DNA from: CAWVWD01 sp965662365
GTDB taxonomy: Bacteria > Bacteroidota > Bacteroidia > Chitinophagales > Saprospiraceae
Length of the DNA: 23,700 bases
Direction: 5' to 3'
NCBI GenBank assembly: GCA_965662365.1
Contig: CBFIHR010000070.1
Span: 1 to 23,700 of the forward strand
Positions 21,965 through 23,700 of the stretch are shown piece by piece. Below the pieces are notes generated by a model. That model did no database searches and was not told the DNA's origin. It was given only the letters and a program-made list of their open reading frames with translations. Numbering within the stretch: the first letter of the stretch is position 1; the number at the start of each line of letters is the position of its first letter. Position numbers and translations under genes: made by a program.

Positions 21965-23700
21965 TTAATCTAAAATCACGACTTTTCGATACAATAAAAT
22001 AATTTCGGTATCAATTCGAAACCAATACAACCCCGCTTCTAAACTTCGGACATCAATTAGAAGTTCGTTAGAACCATTGTACTCAATCGGTTCAAGCACT
22101 TGACGACCTAATTGATCAATTGCATCAATGGAGTACCAGGTCATATATTCTGGAATGCGAAGTGTCATAAAGTAACGCCCAGGGTTTGGATAAAGGAATA
22201 AACCGCCCTCTAAACCAAAACTGAAATCATTAGAAGTATTCGTAATACCACAAATATTTTCGGATTGCACATTATAAATGCCATTTTCCGTTGGTCGGAA
22301 AAATGATTCGGTAGCGTTCTCAATCGGTTCGCTATTGAAAAACCATTGCGAAAGCGTGTTATTGTTAGAAAATAAAGTATCGTTGATTAAGGAAATTTGT
22401 GGTGTAAATAATGGATTTTCGACCGTAACGGTTTTGAACAGCGTATCACCCGTGCCGCAAATATTGGAAGCCGCAACGCCAACGGTAAATGTACCAGCTG
22501 TTTGCCAAGTGACGATGCTGCTATTATTTAAAAGTGAAATGTTTCCGCCCTCGCTTAATACCCAATTGTAATTAAAATCAGCATTACCTTCGACGGCATA
22601 AACCACGTCCGAATTACGACAAACCAAGGTGTCACCCGAAATATCACTGGTTAAGCTTGGCGAATTATCTTCAACTTTGATTTCTAAAGTTTTGGTCGGT
22701 GCAATGCCACATTGATTCCCTACGGCGACACTCAGAGTCGTTATCCCAATTGAATTAAAATCAACCACCGCTTGATTCCCATTTCCTGTCACGGCATTAC
22801 CATTATCAATCGTCCAATTATATGTCCAGTTAGGAATATTTTCAACTAAATTATAACTTTCTGTTTCGCCATCACAAACTCGGCTTTCGCCAAAAATGCC
22901 TCCAGTCAATTGTGGCGGAATTAGTACCGTCACCGTTTTCGTCTGCGGTGTCCCTTGTTGCCCACAAACATTGATAGGCGTAACGGTCAATGTGTGTGTG
23001 CCTTCGTCTTGCCAAAGTACTGAACAGCTATTGCCCTGAGGCGTTAAAATCCCGCCACTTCCTAATGACCAGATATACGTCAGACCAGGTACAGGAACAG
23101 TCGAATAACCACTTCCCACTGTACAAACGGTGTCCAAACCTTGAATCGTTGCAGGTTGTGTCGGTGCGTTACGAACGGTAACTTGCTTTGTAATTGTGTT
23201 GCCGTTGCCACAGTCGTTCGATGGAATAGCCGTAATCGTATAAGTCCCAGGTGTAATCCAATTTATATTGGCTGAACTGTTCAAATCTTGAATCGTTCCA
23301 CCACCGGAAATCGACCAAGTATAATTGATAGCTGTGATTTGTGGCAAAGAATAAGTCGAAATCCCGGCACAAACAACCGAGTCACCAACGATACTTTGTG
23401 TGATATTTGGTGTTGTGTTAACATTGACAGGTAATAAAAGTGGCTGATTAGATACACCACAAAAGTTAGTTGCAATTAAGTTGACCGCCTGAACGCCTGG
23501 TGTTGTCCAAGTGATTTGATTTCCGTTGGCTGTTCCGCCAATAGCAATCCAAGTGTAATTTGTTGCATCGCCTGCCGCAAGATAAGTTTCGGTATCATTT
23601 AAGCAAACATCGGTTTCGCCTGAAACGACAACTTGTGACGGTACATCTAAAACGGTGATAACTTTCGTTGTTGGAATAGATGTTCCGCAAGTATTGATGG
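21965..23700 (-). CDS. Large Ig/PKD-repeat cell-surface protein with T9SS sorting tail (5' end beyond window)
   Basis: The frame is open from the stop at 21965 to the right edge, so 577 residues of the C-terminal part are visible and the start is missing. A TTG near 23347 is internal, because upstream codons continue the same repeat (GDSVVCAG, STYSLPQITA). The chain is a row of Ig/PKD-like repeats of about 85-95 residues. Each opens with a G(D/E)xxVC block (GETDVC, GDSVVC, GLDTVC, GESRVC, GDTLVC) and closes with a WxxPGxYxITxxxxNxCG block (NFCG, NDCG, NVCG, NQCG, NICG), so each repeat has a matched pair of cysteines. At least five full repeats plus part of a sixth are seen. The last 85 residues are a type A T9SS sorting domain (FLYPNPGRYFMTLRIPE, AIDQLGRQVLEPI, SLEAGLYWFRI). 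It is probably an adhesin or gliding-related surface protein; no enzyme domain is visible. Confidence 0.9.
   Translation of the reverse strand, partial: INTCGTSIPTTKVITVLDVPSQVVVSGETDVCLNDTETYLAAGDATNYTWIAIGGTANGNQITWTTPGVQAVNLIATNFCGVSNQPLLLPVNVNTTPNITQSIVGDSVVCAGISTYSLPQITAINYTWSISGGGTIQDLNSSANINWITPGTYTITAIPSNDCGNGNTITKQVTVRNAPTQPATIQGLDTVCTVGSGYSTVPVPGLTYIWSLGSGGILTPQGNSCSVLWQDEGTHTLTVTPINVCGQQGTPQTKTVTVLIPPQLTGGIFGESRVCDGETESYNLVENIPNWTYNWTIDNGNAVTGNGNQAVVDFNSIGITTLSVAVGNQCGIAPTKTLEIKVEDNSPSLTSDISGDTLVCRNSDVVYAVEGNADFNYNWVLSEGGNISLLNNSSIVTWQTAGTFTVGVAASNICGTGDTLFKTVTVENPLFTPQISLINDTLFSNNNTLSQWFFNSEPIENATESFFRPTENGIYNVQSENICGITNTSNDFSFGLEGGLFLYPNPGRYFMTLRIPEYMTWYSIDAIDQLGRQVLEPIEYNGSNELLIDVRSLEAGLYWFRIDTEIILLYRKVVILD

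Noticed and set aside
21741..21968. 75-codon gene on the plus strand from a GTG
   Set aside because: It runs into the end of the opposite gene, has no recognisable domain and starts in a T-run.
23345..23347. Start codon (TTG) of the right-edge T9SS protein
   Set aside because: The frame stays open upstream to 23700 and encodes the same repeat pattern, so the gene is cut by the window.
1..23700. tRNA, rRNA, riboswitch, prophage or insertion-sequence transposase genes
   Set aside because: No cloverleaf, rRNA-like tract, conserved riboswitch core or transposase motif was recognised on reading both strands.

Overview
The window is AT-rich DNA from a member of the Bacteroidota, most likely a marine or aquatic flavobacterium-like or Saprospira-like organism; genus cannot be fixed from sequence alone. 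The evidence is a SusC/SusD pair, many lipoproteins with short Cys lipoboxes, type IX secretion (T9SS) C-terminal sorting domains, Ig/PKD-repeat surface proteins, a Y_Y_Y/LuxR-type regulator and intergenic matches to the Bacteroidota -7 promoter element TAnnTTTG.

Positions 1-18158 are a polysaccharide utilization locus (PUL) that looks built for a beta-1,3/1,6-glucan such as laminarin. Reading leftward from a divergent promoter region at about 13300-13750, the minus strand holds SusC, SusD, a PKD plus CBM4/9-like surface lipoprotein, a GH16 lipoprotein, a secreted protein with two identical-pattern six-cysteine domains and a T9SS tail, a second PKD lipoprotein, a GH30 lipoprotein, and a large GH5 enzyme with CBM6 modules that runs off the left edge. 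Facing rightward is the likely PUL regulator, a periplasmic beta-propeller/Y_Y_Y sensor joined through one membrane helix to a LuxR-type HTH. A second, two-domain GH16 lipoprotein (16761-18158) converges on the regulator and shares a bidirectional terminator with it. The inferred division of labour is: binding by the PKD/CBM lipoproteins and perhaps the six-Cys protein, endo-cleavage by GH16 and GH5, trimming or debranching by GH30, import by SusCD, and induction by the propeller regulator.

The spacers between the PUL genes carry unusually varied structure: a 20-bp inverted repeat after susD, a perfect 16-bp hairpin next to five 41-bp tandem repeats, a 116-bp foldback MITE-like element, a TAA microsatellite in a 5' leader, two hairpins in a row, and phased 8-11 bp direct repeats in the divergent promoter region.

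Positions 18708-23700 are outside the PUL: family I inorganic pyrophosphatase, a membrane-anchored vWA-domain protein with a clear rho-independent terminator, and the C-terminal part of a giant Ig/PKD-repeat T9SS protein cut by the right edge.

The most likely under-described items are the duplicated six-cysteine module protein (5010-6050), the C-terminal module of the 3844-4719 lipoprotein, the 41-bp minisatellite, and the repeated ACCACAAC sites in the susC/regulator promoter region.
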